Shown here: one piece after another, positions 1 to 12,829 of the stretch
Layout of the letters: every line of letters starts with the position of its first letter
Numbering within the stretch: position 1 is the stretch's first letter
Assembly (NCBI GenBank): GCA_018697195.1
Contig: CM031878.1
Coordinates: 9,028,160 to 9,092,159 of the forward strand
From: Certhia americana
Lineage: Eukaryota; Chordata; Aves; Passeriformes; Certhiidae
DNA: 64,000 nucleotides
Direction of reading: 5' to 3'
Made by a program: the position numbers and the translations under genes
The notes under the pieces: generated by a model
The model's input: only the letters and a program-made list of their open reading frames with translations
Database searches by the model: none
What the model was told of the DNA's origin: nothing

Positions 1-301
1 TTCTGTAGAACTTAACACTTTAATAGCTAGAAAAAAAGTATTCAGCAATCAGCAACCTCCAGACTTCTTAGAATTAGCAAATAGCTTTGAGATTTTAAAA
101 AATTATTAAAAAAAAAAAAAAAAAAGACACAAATACTGCTAATTCCAAAGAGAGAATGTAAAATATAAGGTTTGGGATAGCAACAGACAAGGAAGCCTCT
201 TGTTTCATCCTTTGTAAAGATTCACAGTAAGAGAAGTACACAATTCTGCTCATTTATTAGCAAATACTTGTTTACTGTTCGGAGACAGTAATGAAAGCAG
301 G
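1..301. other. gene-free flank with an A-run
   Basis: I see no gene or recognisable repeat here apart from an uninterrupted run of 18 A at 108-125, which could be the tail of an old retroposed copy but has no recognisable body beside it. Confidence 0.5.
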
Positions 302-863
302 TGTGCTCTTTTTTGCTGGGGTAGAGTTAATTTTTCACAGCAGCTAGTTCAGGGCTATGTTTTGGATTTGTGCTGAACGCAGGGTTGATAACACAAGGTT
401 TTTATTATTGCTGAGCAGGGATTGCAAAGAGCCAAGGACTTTTCTGCTTTTCCTACTAATATGCTGGCAGGGAAGCTGGGAGCTCTGGAAGAGGCACAGC
501 TGGGACAGTTGACCCGAGGGATATTCCAGACCATATGACATCATTCTCAGTACATAGAGTGGGGAGAAGAAGGTGGAACTGGGGGACATTTGCAGTAATG
601 ACATTTGTGTTCACAAGATATAACCATTATGTGTAATGGGGCTCTTCTCTCTTGGAGATGGCAGAATTCCCACCTGATCCTGTGTAGCAGTGAAAGAATT
701 CCTCATTCTGTTTTGCTTGTTTGCACAGCTTCTTCCCTGTTAAACCCTCTTTATCTCAGCCTATGAGATTTCAAGCTTTTCCCCTTTCAATTTTCTCCTC
801 AATCCCACTGCTGTGGGGTGAGCAAGCAGCTGTATACCAGCTGGGCTTTAAGTTGGGACTCCA
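302..863 (+). mobile_element. ERV long terminal repeat, family shared with 33524-34053
   Basis: This is a decayed but nearly full-length avian endogenous-retrovirus LTR in + orientation. It runs from TGTGCTCTTTTTTGCTGGGG through GGTAGAGTTAATTTTTCACAG, TTTGGATTTGTGCTGAA and CCATATGACATCA to TTAAACCCTCTTTATCTCA and a GGTGAGCAAGCAGCTG stretch near the 3' end. The same landmarks occur in the same order in two other copies in this window (33524-34053 and, more decayed, 36874-37285). I find no retroviral internal genes beside it, so it is a solo LTR. Boundaries are by similarity between copies; the flanks (GCAGG and GCACA) are not a convincing target duplication. Confidence 0.75.
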
Positions 864-3030
864 GCACAGGGAAATACTTCCATGTAAAAGCACGAATCAG
901 CCATGAGAAAGGTACCCTGAGAAAGGTTGGTTGTCAGTTTTGCACTGAGGTCAATTACAAACTTGTAAAATGGTCAAGACACAGAGCAGACAAAGTAAAT
1001 TACCACTGTTCTTACTGGGAGGGCTACCATATTTTATTCTGTTGTTAAAATATAATAAGTAGGCTTAGACTTATCACAGTTTTGTGACCTTTACACAGTG
1101 CAACATTCTCTTAGACATTTTTCCCTTCCTGAGCAGACACTTTTTAGGCTACATCTCTTCCTAATGTATGTTCAAGCTCTGCTGAAAACTGTGCAATTAG
1201 TTAACAAGGACTAACTAAAGGGATAATCCAAATCTAAAACTGTCCATACTGGCATATTCTCCACCATCTGCCAGGGAAGCAGAGTTTGCCCTGCAGCATC
1301 TGGAAGACTGTCCATGCTGTATGTGTTAGTCTAGTCTAAGTCTTGTCTAAATCTTACACAGGATTGTAAGTTCCATTTTGTGATCAAAAAAGTAAAAGTT
1401 CAAAACCTCCATTTCTTGTCTGTTCCCCTTTACACACACTAATAAGGTTAGGCACTATTTTGTCCTCTTATTTTTGGTAAAGTGAAGTAGTGTAAGAGGG
1501 ACATTGTGCATGGGTGTTAGGGGAATTCCCTGATGGAGCCAGTACGCCTCAATTCCAGTAAATGCTGAAAATGCCTGATACAGGGAAAACATTCCAGAAT
1601 AAACAGAAGATAACATTTGTAACTGCAAAGTTGAGCTGACCTTTGTTAGCAATTCATTTGTACTTAGGGAAGGTTCTCAGCTGGTGAAAATAATAATGCA
1701 ACAGTGATTTTGAAGAAGGAAAGTGAACTTACTTTACCTTGGGAATAAGCCTTTATCTTCAGTAAACATAAAACTTAAATTTGTCTATTCTACTGCAAAG
1801 CCTTTTTTTTACCTTACAGCTTGTGTCTCACATCCAAAAATTAAAAGCAACCCCCACAAATCCATACGGGGTAAAGAGTGCTATGTAAGTGACAGGTTTT
1901 TCTACTTTAAAGTGAGCTTATATTTTTATTTCTAAAGAAGGGACAGGGTGACCAGGGAAAGCAATCATTTGTTGTAGTCCCAGGGAAAGAAGAATGTAAA
2001 TTCTTTAGGAGTCCACAAGTGAGAAGTAAGATAAAGTAAATACATATACAAACAACTAATATGTTAGGCTCATTTTGCTGGTTTTCACATTAAACTTGAG
2101 TGTCCCAATTTTTTTCAATGCCCTTTTTTTTGACTTTCCACTTTACTGCAGACACTTATCTTTCTTCCTTGAATATTAGATCTAAAATTAAAACTTGAAA
2201 CTTATAAACAATAAATATTTGTGATAAATGCATTTTTCCAAATGAAAATCAGATACCTTACATTTTGTGCACAGCTTTGCATTTACTTACATATGTGGAC
2301 ACTTCTAATTGCAATATACATGAAAAATTTGAAAATTTACCATGTATATGTTGTTTCAGTTCTTTTAACATGAACAGGTGCCAAACCTAGATGAGTCCTG
2401 TAAAACTGAATTACCTGCTTACCTTGGGAGACAGAGAGCAGTGTAAAAGGCGTGTCTCTCAATTTCTCCAGCATTTCCAGGAGCAGAACATCAAGCCATG
2501 TTCTAAGGAGTGGCTGGTGAGAAGTAAAATCATTCACATTTAGTAAAATCAGACTATTATGAAAGATAAAGTCATTCACATAGGCATTTAAAGCACAGCT
2601 CAGAAACACAAAGAGGGAATGTAATGCCAGAGACATAACTAGCCAAGCATGTAATTCCATGCAAAAAGTGAGAAAATTGAGAGGGTAAGATGGCGAAAGA
2701 CTTTTACTCTCAAACTTCTGCAGGAAAGAGATGCTTTTTTCCCAACCAGTTGATACTGTATTTCTTTTCCAAAGATTATGCCCATGTATAATTCATACAG
2801 AACATTTGGAAGTATAAAAGAATTGACATTGTAAGTTATGTTTAGACACTCGGCTTCCAAGTTAGCAAATTTCAACCATAATGCCTGGGCTTAGGTATAG
2901 GCTGTGTCTAGCTATAAGTGAGACAAGCTTTTGATATTTTTTTAGTACGAAATAAGGGAAAGAAAACATTTTTAGTACAGCTAAGTGTGCACCATCTGTG
3001 TATGTGTCTGCACAGAAAGGTACACATATG
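864..3030. other. intergenic, nothing recognised
   Basis: AT-rich sequence with only short chance open frames. I recognise no gene, RNA or repeat family. Confidence 0.45.
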
Positions 3031-3172
3031 TATCACAGAATATTCAGAGTTGGAAAGGACCCACAAGGATAATCAAGCTCAGCTCTTATGTGAGTGGCCC
3101 ATAAAGGGATCAAAACCACAACCTTGGTGTTATTAGCACCATGCTCTGCCCTACTGAGCTAATTTCAGGGTT
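3031..3172 (-). mobile_element. tRNA-Ile-headed SINE with CR1 tail (TguSINE1-like)
   Basis: Read on the minus strand, the first about 80 bases resemble tRNA-Ile(AAT). There is an A-box-like TAGCTCAGTAGGGCAGAGC, the anticodon-loop region GTGCTAATAACACCAAGG, and a B-box-like GGTTTTGATCC where GGTTCGATCC is expected. It then switches to the 3' end of a CR1 LINE (GGTCCTTTCCAACTCTG followed by ATTCTGTGA). A tRNA-Ile head joined to a CR1-X tail is the structure described for passerine SINEs, which borrow CR1 machinery for retroposition. The mutated B box suggests an old, inactive copy. This is the strongest lineage clue in the window. Confidence 0.8.
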
Positions 3173-3528
3173 GTGACTAGGCAACATTATACAAAAAATA
3201 GTTATACAATTATTTTCAATAATAAATCTTTTGAGTTCAGTGTTCTTTAGAGTAACTCCAAAAATGCAAGTCAGAGACTTACATAACACAGGCAAAGGAT
3301 GAAAAATTAAAATGCAGGCCTGTCAGTGGGCATGTAAGAAAGGGGACATAGCACTTACTTTGCCAGCCACCACAACAGGAGAAATAGACAAAATTTGAAA
3401 GCAGAATTCATGAAGATCTGACCTTTTTTTTCCAAGTATAAAATTGGTCAAATGCATTTTTCCAAGAAAATGACAGTCTGAGAGATTAGAGATACAGTAA
3501 TGTCTCTATAGTTAGTGCCCTTTTATGA

Positions 3529-3745
3529 AATCACAGTATAACAAAAGTACAGCTGGAAGGAACCTCAGAAGGTCATCCAGCTTATTTGCCTGCCCACTAC
3601 AAGATCCACCAAATCTATTTCGGACAACCATTTGATCAGCCTTTTCTCAAAAATTCCAGAACCATCTGAAGGAAAATTGAGTCCAGTCCTTTGCAGTCCA
3701 TACTGGTAAAACATTTTCCTCACAGCTCACTAAAATATTTTCTGC
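3529..3745 (-). mobile_element. old CR1 LINE 3' fragment
   Basis: Begins like the complement of a CR1 3' end (ATCACAGTATAAC, then GCTGGAAGGAACCTCAGAAG and GTCATCCAG) and continues through a diverged CR1 3' region. Strongly decayed; the right end is approximate. Confidence 0.55.
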
Positions 3746-4573
3746 TGCTGTGTAAGAGGCATGTGGTTAGAAGCTAGGCGTTTCCACCTGGAATGTGATT
3801 CAGACTACGATATCAGATGGTGGTAGCTGAAATGCTTTTTGTACCTCCTCAATGAAAATTTTGCTCTGGGCCTGTGTGTGCATACATTTGTGCATGAATA
3901 ATGCAACAAAGTTTTAAGACAACAGTGGTTTTTACCAAAATAATTCTAACAAGATAGGCATATTTTGTTGTCATAGAACTGAAAAGTAAATGGCTGTCAC
4001 CTTGTAAAGGAACTTGTTCTCCTATGCACCCTCTTTGGCGGTCAGCCCAAACTGCCATGCAACCACCTCTGCAATCAGTGAAACCCCTTTGAGAATTTGG
4101 TGCAACAAAGCCCCACAACTCTGTACTGTATCTAAGCATAAGCATTAAAAGAAATCAAAAAAGAATCAAAACTAAACAAAAACAGAACCATAGCAAAAAA
4201 CCCAAACAAACAGAAACCAGGGACATTTCAAGATTCTGAATTTTCTGAATTCTGTTGCACTGTGTAGCAAGTGTGTCTCAGGCTTGTTCCTACCTTTGCT
4301 GAGAAGAGATAGGCTCTCCCTGTTCCTCTAGCCAGATGGAACAAGAAAGATTCTAGTGTGGTTTCTAGTGGGGAAGAAACCAGGATCTCCCCTGCAACTA
4401 CTCTAAGATAAAGGTAAAAGGCAGCTGTGGAAATGGGCAGGGAGCTCTTCCTGCTATGGTTGTGATGGCAGTCATGCTTCTGCCATAATCTATAAGTATT
4501 AGTGCTATCCCCAAGATGGTCTGAAGGCTATTATCTAGTCTCTCTCTCTCTCTGATGCTGAGCAGTGGCAATA
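3746..4573. other. intergenic, nothing recognised
   Basis: No gene or repeat recognised except a short (CT)n run near 4540-4555. Confidence 0.4.
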
Positions 4574-4897
4574 AAATAACAGGATGGTTTGGGTTAGAAG
4601 GGACCTTAATGATCATCTTGTTCCAGGACTCCTGCCATGGGCAGGGACACATTCTACTAGACCAGCCCCATCCAGCCTAATCTTGAACACTTACACAAAT
4701 GGGGCACTCACAGCTTCTCTGGGCAACCTGTCCCAGTGCATCCCTGCCCTGACAGTAAGTAATCTCTTCCTAATACCAATCTAAACCTGCCTTTCTTCAG
4801 CTTAAGGCTCCTTGCCCTATCATGGGCCTAAATGCCCCTGCAAAAAGTCACCCTCCATTCTACTTGCAAACACCCTTTAGGTTCCAGAAGGCTGCCA
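4574..4897 (-). mobile_element. CR1 LINE 3' fragment
   Basis: Typical complement of the CR1 3' end: GATGGTTTGGGTTAGAAGGG, then CCTGCCATGGGCAGGGACAC, CACAGCTTCTCTGGGCAACC and TCTCTTCCTAATACCAATCT. It is 5'-truncated like most CR1 copies. Confidence 0.9.
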
Positions 4898-7800
4898 TGG
4901 AATTGTAGTTAAAAATATTGAGTTGTTATATTTTTTTATCACTTCTACTGTATTTTAACAAGCAATTTCAGAAGTTAGTGTCAGCTGTTTAATTTTCTTG
5001 TATTTGCTTTCATCTTAAACAAATAGAAAGACTTTATTAGGCTTATTAGTTTCTTAGCAGGATACAAGCTAATTCATAAGCACTGTTGTTTGCTAAAATT
5101 TTCTGTTATTGTCATAGAGATGTAAGAACGGAACAGATAATAGTCATTAATATTTCAATTTATTAAACTAATTTACTGTTACTGTTCGAGAGTTTTTACT
5201 GAGTTGTTTAGAAGAAAGGTTTTACTTGAACTCTACTGTCATCTTGTGGTGACTAATGTTTCTGGTTCAAACTCACATACAAAAGTTTTCAAACTGAAGA
5301 ACCTAGATATTATACAAATGATATTATGCTGCTTCTGCCTAGATAACAAATAATCAGTGTCTTCTCCACTAAGTTCAACTGAAATACTTACCAAAACAAG
5401 TTGATACCTGGCAACCAAATCAACCCTCATGAAAAGATTGCCCTTGAATTCCTCAGTTTTCCAGTAGCATTCCTGAGATGCTGTTATCTATGTCAAAGTG
5501 TTTGATATTCAGGAGGATAGCAACAGGCATTCCTTTAATCTATGTGATCACACTAAGAGATGAAGACTTCAGTTTTTCTGCACCACTGAAGATAATTGAA
5601 GATAATATTAAGTGCTGGCTAGCTTCAAACACCTATATATGAAGGTTGAATTTTCAGTGTTCCCATCCCTTTAACTCATCCCTGCTTGCGCAAAGGGTAC
5701 TATACATTTGCACAAATGATGACATTAGACAGAATTTGCTCAGATATCAGTTGTCTGTTTGTTACACAACAGTCCTTTCAACAGTTTAGGTTCTGTAAAA
5801 CCAGTTCTACTACTCTGTTTTTTGAAGCGAGACACACCACAGGGTGCGTAGTCTGGCTGTACTGCACCCCAGTGCTGGAGTGATGTAGTAGCATGATATC
5901 AAACCTGAGCAAAACAAATGCCACTCAGGTTATTTGTTGCTTACACACCCCTTCCTCTCTAATGCCTAGCCAGCCCCAGTTCTGGTCTCCCTGTCCCTGA
6001 ACTAGACTTAACTCTAAGGCTTATTTCTAAAGGCATATCTATTTTTTACTTCGGTGTTTTAACTGTAACCAGATCAGCCAGGCTGCAGAACATGGTACAG
6101 AACTCAGTATTCAATAAACCCTAGCCTAGAAGATTAATATGATCACTGTTTGCTGGCACAATAAAGGGGTTTTTGCAGCAACAAACCTGGCTGGATCAAA
6201 ATTGCTGTGCAGAAGCTGTGGTAGGATACCAGCTGTAGTGACAGACTGCTGTTTCCTACATCAAAAAGATAGTTCTGAAATCCAGACATGTCACCTTCTA
6301 AATTTTGGATTACTTCCTATGCAACAAAGAAGCAGTGTGAATTAGTCAGTGCTGAATTTAGACTGGTGCCATTCAACAGCTGCCAGTACATGAGCCTGTG
6401 GGTTCTGAGCAATGGGCAATGAACTCTCTTCTCCCCTGTGAGCTTCACACAGGCTAAGACCTTCTGGAATGGTACTGGGTCAGCCACAGCTCTGACCATT
6501 CTCTACCCTAGAAGTATTCCTGAGTTCTAAAGACAAATGCGTGATGATAGCAAAAATCTTTCTTTCTGAACAGGTTTGAAGACATGTAAATGAAGAAGAT
6601 TATTTTTATCCCACAAAGGACAGGAATAATTCCTGCATATTCTTGCAGGCAGCCAAACCAACAGACTTCCTTTGGAGGCTGTTGCCATGGCACCTCTCCA
6701 ATGTCCATGCCATTTTCCAGATTTCTAAGATTTAGTGAGAAAGAAAGAGCAAAGGAGGCACTAGATAAAAGGCACACAGCAAGGTTGCTTGGAGAAATAT
6801 GACTCCAGTTCTGCCTATAGGATGTATTCATACTGTTGGAGTTAAATAGTTCGTTGTTTGTTTTTTTTCTGAATGGAATTTTATCCACAGAATACTGCAA
6901 TTTCTCTTTAGATTTCTGATAATGAAGACAGAATTGCTATAAAATATCTTCATTGAGTCAAGTCAGGGTAAATTAATTTTACCTAACTTCATCTACCTAT
7001 GTGCCCAGCCTACGGGGCCTGCCTAGGCTTCTCTTAGAATTCATGGAAGAAGGGCTCCTGCCAAGGATCATCTTTTCACCCTGCTTCAGACACCTAATTT
7101 AAGATGGGATGATTTACCATTTGGAACCAATCCCTCCTTTTCAGCTACTGCAGGACCATGGATGGAGTAAATGCCTGGATTTCCTGTGAGGTAAAATGAA
7201 TTCAGGCAAAGATTTCTGTTATTTCCGAAACAGAAATTGCCACCCAAAAATGAGAGAACTGAGTGAATAGCCTGAGTCCCTCCTTTCTGGGTTTAGAAGC
7301 TGTGCTGCTAAAGTCAAAATGGCTCTCTTCCTCATCTCTCCACCTTAGCAGAGATCAAAAGCCTCCCACTACATAAATTAGCACCAAAAAAATTCAGCAA
7401 GAGGTTGCACTCCAAAAGAACTGAAGATAAATTAATATTTAGACAACCATATGAACATGATTTGTCCAGGAGTGAAAATGCAGCAGGTCAGACACATTTT
7501 CAGTAATTTGGGGACTGTGCCGTGGGACTACCCCTTCTTCTGATCAAGGAGGTCCATGTCATAGGGGTTCAAATTATTAACAGTGTGAGGGTTGCTCAGA
7601 GTTTGTTGAACTTCTGGTGGGCCCAGACAGCTAGCTGTACTTGTGAAAAGGTGCACTTTTAGTCAGTAGGCAAGGAGTAAGATCTAGCCTACCAGAAAAA
7701 GACATGCTTTCATCAAGTACTGTAAGACAAGTAACATAATTCTACAATCAAAGATAAATAAACTGGCTATAGCATCAATTTCTGGCTTTGTTTGGGATGA

Positions 7801-7942
7801 CTAGGTAATGATCTGGTAATAAGATATATAAGTTTTTCCAATTTGCCCTGAAATTAACTCTCTCAAGATAAAACTGTGTATAAATTGTAAGACTGCTAAG
7901 ATGCATAGTAGGCAGGCACGTGAGAATTTAAATAGTAGATTT
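4898..7942. other. intergenic, nothing recognised
   Basis: About 3 kb of AT-rich sequence with only short, codon-random open frames. I recognise no exon, RNA gene or mobile element. Confidence 0.45.
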
Positions 7943-8099
7943 TCAGAGAATCACTGAATATGCTGAGTTGGAAGAGACCCATAGGGATCATCAACCAATT
8001 CTTGGTCCTGAACAAGACGTCCTCAAGAATCACACCATGTGTCTAGAGCATTGTCCAAATGTTTCTTGGATTCAGGCTTGGTGCTGTGACCACTTCCCA
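7943..8099 (-). mobile_element. CR1 LINE 3' fragment
   Basis: Contains TGAGTTGGAAGAGACCCATA, GAGCATTGTCCAAATGTTTC and GCTTGGTGCTGTGACCACTT, which are CR1 3'-end hallmarks in the complement. It stops about 35 bp before the solo LTR that starts at 8135. Confidence 0.8.
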
Positions 8100-8134
8100 T
8101 TTTTTGTGTCCATAATGTCCATAGTAACGCTTTT

Positions 8135-8672
8135 TGTTATAAGTTGTGGCAACAAAGGGCCAAAGTCAATGCCAATTAAACAATTTATATTCATTGAGGC
8201 AAGTGACAGCAAGTAAACAGCGCTGGGTGGCCGGGGAATCATTGCTGTGCCACGGCTTGCACCCTCTTACCTGAACCCCAAAGTTCTTAGAGTCTTTTTA
8301 GTTCTGGTTTTTGTGTCGTTTTGGTTATACTCTGTGTCTGCGCAGCTTGTTGCTAGGTGGTCGTAATCTGTCTTCCGGTGGTTGTGGGGAGGAAGGAGCT
8401 CTTCTTCCTCACAGCTCAGTTCTTGACCCATACACAAGCTGTGCTTCAACTCCATATTTAGTGAATATAATGAGTATACAAGTTATGCTTCAGACTCCAT
8501 ATCTGGCTAATATAATGAGTACACAAGCTGTGCTCAAGCCAACAAAGTTACTTAACAAGATATCTTATGATTTCTGCTAGTTCTGCCTATCAGGCTCCCT
8601 TAGCTCTCAATATCTTACTTAACTCTTTTATTTCCTCGTTTTTATGAACAAACCTCTTAAATACTCATTACA
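8135..8672 (-). mobile_element. solo ERV LTR with exact 5-bp target duplication
   Basis: A 538-bp element that begins TGTTATAAG and ends CTCATTACA on the + strand, so it has TG...CA termini. The five bases CTTTT lie immediately outside both ends (8130-8134 and 8673-8677), as expected of a retroviral target-site duplication; 5 bp is usual for ERVL-type elements. I set the orientation as minus because, on that strand, a polyadenylation-like AATGAATATAAATTG and a U5-like stretch ending in TTATAACA lie at the 3' side. No internal genes are present. The part of the LTR far from the poly(A)-like site holds a short tandem repeat (8432-8540). Confidence 0.8.
8432..8540. repeat. 44/45-bp tandem repeat inside the LTR, about 2.4 copies
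   Basis: Units start at 8432, 8476 and 8521 (ACACAAGCTGTGCTTCA, ATACAAGTTATGCTTCA, ACACAAGCTGTGCTCAA), each followed by an ACTCCATAT...AATATAATGAGT stretch; the third is partial. In minus-strand LTR orientation this falls in U3, where retroviral enhancers are often duplicated. Confidence 0.8.
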
Positions 8673-8960
8673 CTTTTGTCCTCAGGCAGACTGTCTAGCA
8701 CTGTGGAGAGGTCTGGGGGAGGATGCGGACAAGCTGAGTGGGGGAAGGCACACTGTTCAAGGCAGCTTATTTTGAAAGTTATGTATTACAGGCATGAGAC
8801 ACTAATTTTGAAGATATTGCTGATTCAGCTGGGAAAAATAAGCTTTGCTGAAATCAGTTAAAATTCAGAGGATGGTTAAGAGAGAGACCAGATTTTAGAT
8901 AAGCTATCCCGGATCTAATAACTCATTGCCTGTCAAGTTTGTGTTTGTGTAAGCTGGGCT

Positions 8961-9426
8961 TGTAACAAAAAACAAGGGAATTGATCAATAGACCCCAAAA
9001 ACACAAGATGATTGCAGACCCTCTATCTCTAGAAACAGTCTTGGGAACAGGAAACTATAAGGTTTTTCCAAGGAGTCATTTATCACATATCCACCAAAGG
9101 TTGAAAGTTTAGAACGAGGAAGACTAGTTTTACTTCCTCCTTTTGGTGACCACTCCCCACCTAAGACCCCTGACTCATTTCAGAGAACAAACTACGCATG
9201 CTTAATAGCCTTTTTGTCAATTAGCATACGACGTGGAGAAGAGGAGGTGACAGAGATATGAATATGCATTTGTATTTTGTGTATTCAACATTCTTGTGGA
9301 TAAAAGGCTCTGTAATTACCTGTGATCTTTGCAGTGCGTATTGGGGAGCTATCCCACCCAGCTGCCCAGCCGTCAATAAACATACACTTTCTAACTTAAC
9401 TGTTAGAGAGTCTTTTGTCTGTCACA
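8961..9426 (+). mobile_element. probable solo ERV LTR, second family
   Basis: Starts TGTAACAAAA and ends TCTGTCACA. Inside, in the right order for a + strand LTR, are a TATA-like GATAAAAGGC near 9299, the poly(A) signal AATAAA at 9375-9380, and a short U5. GCTGGG occurs at 8953-8958 and at 9427-9432, which could be a 6-bp target duplication, but on the left it sits two bases away from the TG, so the exact ends are uncertain. No internal viral genes are seen. Confidence 0.6.
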
Positions 9427-9535
9427 GCTGGGTATCGATATAAGATCGATATTCATATTTTAATAAATCAGGTAGGAGTCCCCTGTGCCTGAATTTCACT
9501 CATTAAAACTCAAAAATCAGAACTCATTGCTCTCT

Positions 9536-9842
9536 AGAGCTACCTGAAAGGAAGGTGTAGTGAGGTGGGGGCCGGTCTCTTCTACTATGCCTACAGAGAA
9601 GGCAACAGAAAATAGCCTGAGAGATGGGACATTCACATAAAAAATTTTGTCACTGCTCGGGTGGTCAGAAATTGGCTACCCGAGTGGAATCGCTCTCCCT
9701 GGAGGTGTTCAACGGGCGGCTGGCTCTGGCACTGGGTGATGTGTTTAGGAGTTTAGGGTTTCAGGGGCAGTGCAGGGCGGATGGGTGGGCTGGATGTTCT
9801 TGTAGATCTCTTCCAAAACTGGTGACTCTCTGATTCTGTACC
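9536..9842 (+). mobile_element. CR1 LINE 3' end
   Basis: Sense CR1: GAGCTACCTGAAAGGAAGGT, GGTGGGGGCCGGTCTCTTCT, CTCCCTGGAGGTGTTCAA, GGATGTTCTTGTAGATCTCT and a terminal CTCTGATTCTGT. Internal deletions are evident. It ends just before the GC-rich RPL37 upstream region. Confidence 0.85.
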
Positions 9843-9900
9843 AGTAACTTCGACGGCCGGTGTAAGCAGGGTCGCGACGTGGCGCTGAGGCAGTGCCCTG

Positions 9901-10200
9901 GCAGCGCGGGCGGTGCTGCACCGGGGCGGCACCACGGCACCCTCCGCGGGCGGTGCTGCACCGGGGCGGCACCACGGCACCCTCCGCGGGCGGTGCCGCA
10001 CCGGGGCGGTACCGTAGCACCCTCCGCGGGCGGTGCTGCACCGGGGCGGTACCGTAGCACCCTCCGCGGGCGGTGCTGCACCGGGGCGGCACCACGGCAC
10101 CCTCCGCGGGCGGTGCTGCACCGGGGCGGTACCGTGGTACCCTCCGCGGGCGGTGCTGCACCGGGGCGGTACCGTAGCACCCTCCGCGGGCGGTGCCCGC
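9901..10200. repeat. 40-bp GC-rich minisatellite upstream of RPL37
   Basis: Seven units of exactly 40 bp run from 9921 to 10200, preceded by a half unit. Each begins CCGGGGCGG, continues with either CACCACGGCAC or TACCGTAGCAC (one TACCGTGGTAC), then CCTCCGCGGGCGGTGCTGCA. Every unit carries a GGGGCGG GC box (Sp1 type), a CCGCGG palindrome and a small CGGTG-CTG-CACCG hairpin; four carry GGTACC. Constant unit length with two alternating variants suggests recent homogenisation. It creates long open frames on both strands that are not genes. Confidence 0.95.
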
Positions 10201-10333
10201 TCTGCGCTCCCCCGCCTCCCCCTCACACAGCGCCCGCCACGGCCCCGCCCCAGCGGCCGCCCCGGAAGCGCTCGCGGGGCCGTGCCGGAAGCGGGGCGGG
10301 GCGCGCCCTCTTTGGTGCTGGCGGCCGGCGAAG

Positions 10334-10336
<3 letters not shown>
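10201..10336 (+). promoter_or_regulatory. RPL37: RPL37 core promoter with TOP start
   Basis: CpG-rich sequence with two CCGGAAGC ETS-type sites (10262-10269, 10285-10292), a GC box cluster (GCGGGGCGGGGCG, about 10291-10303) and a pyrimidine tract CTCTTT at 10308-10313. The tract is the likely 5' terminal oligopyrimidine start typical of ribosomal-protein mRNAs, which places their translation under growth (mTOR) control. The 5'UTR would then be about 26 nt before the ATG at 10334. There is no TATA box. The exact start site is inferred. Confidence 0.75.
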
Positions 10337-12784
<2,448 letters not shown>

Positions 12785-12803
12785 AGACTCATCTATTTGT
12801 TAA

Positions 12804-12809
12804 AATAAA
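12804..12809 (+). terminator. RPL37: RPL37 polyadenylation signal
   Basis: Canonical AATAAA 20 nt after the stop codon, giving a very short 3'UTR as usual for ribosomal-protein mRNAs. TCACCGTTTTTTAA downstream provides the T-rich element. Confidence 0.85.
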
Positions 12810-12829
12810 TGGTCTTATCCAGAAAATCT

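Noticed and set aside
344..604. 86-codon minus-strand frame
   Set aside because: It is an antisense reading of the ERV LTR at 302-863.
3090..3172. A tRNA-Ile gene on the minus strand
   Set aside because: The acceptor stem and B box are mutated and the sequence runs straight into a CR1 tail, so it is the head of a SINE, not a tRNA gene.
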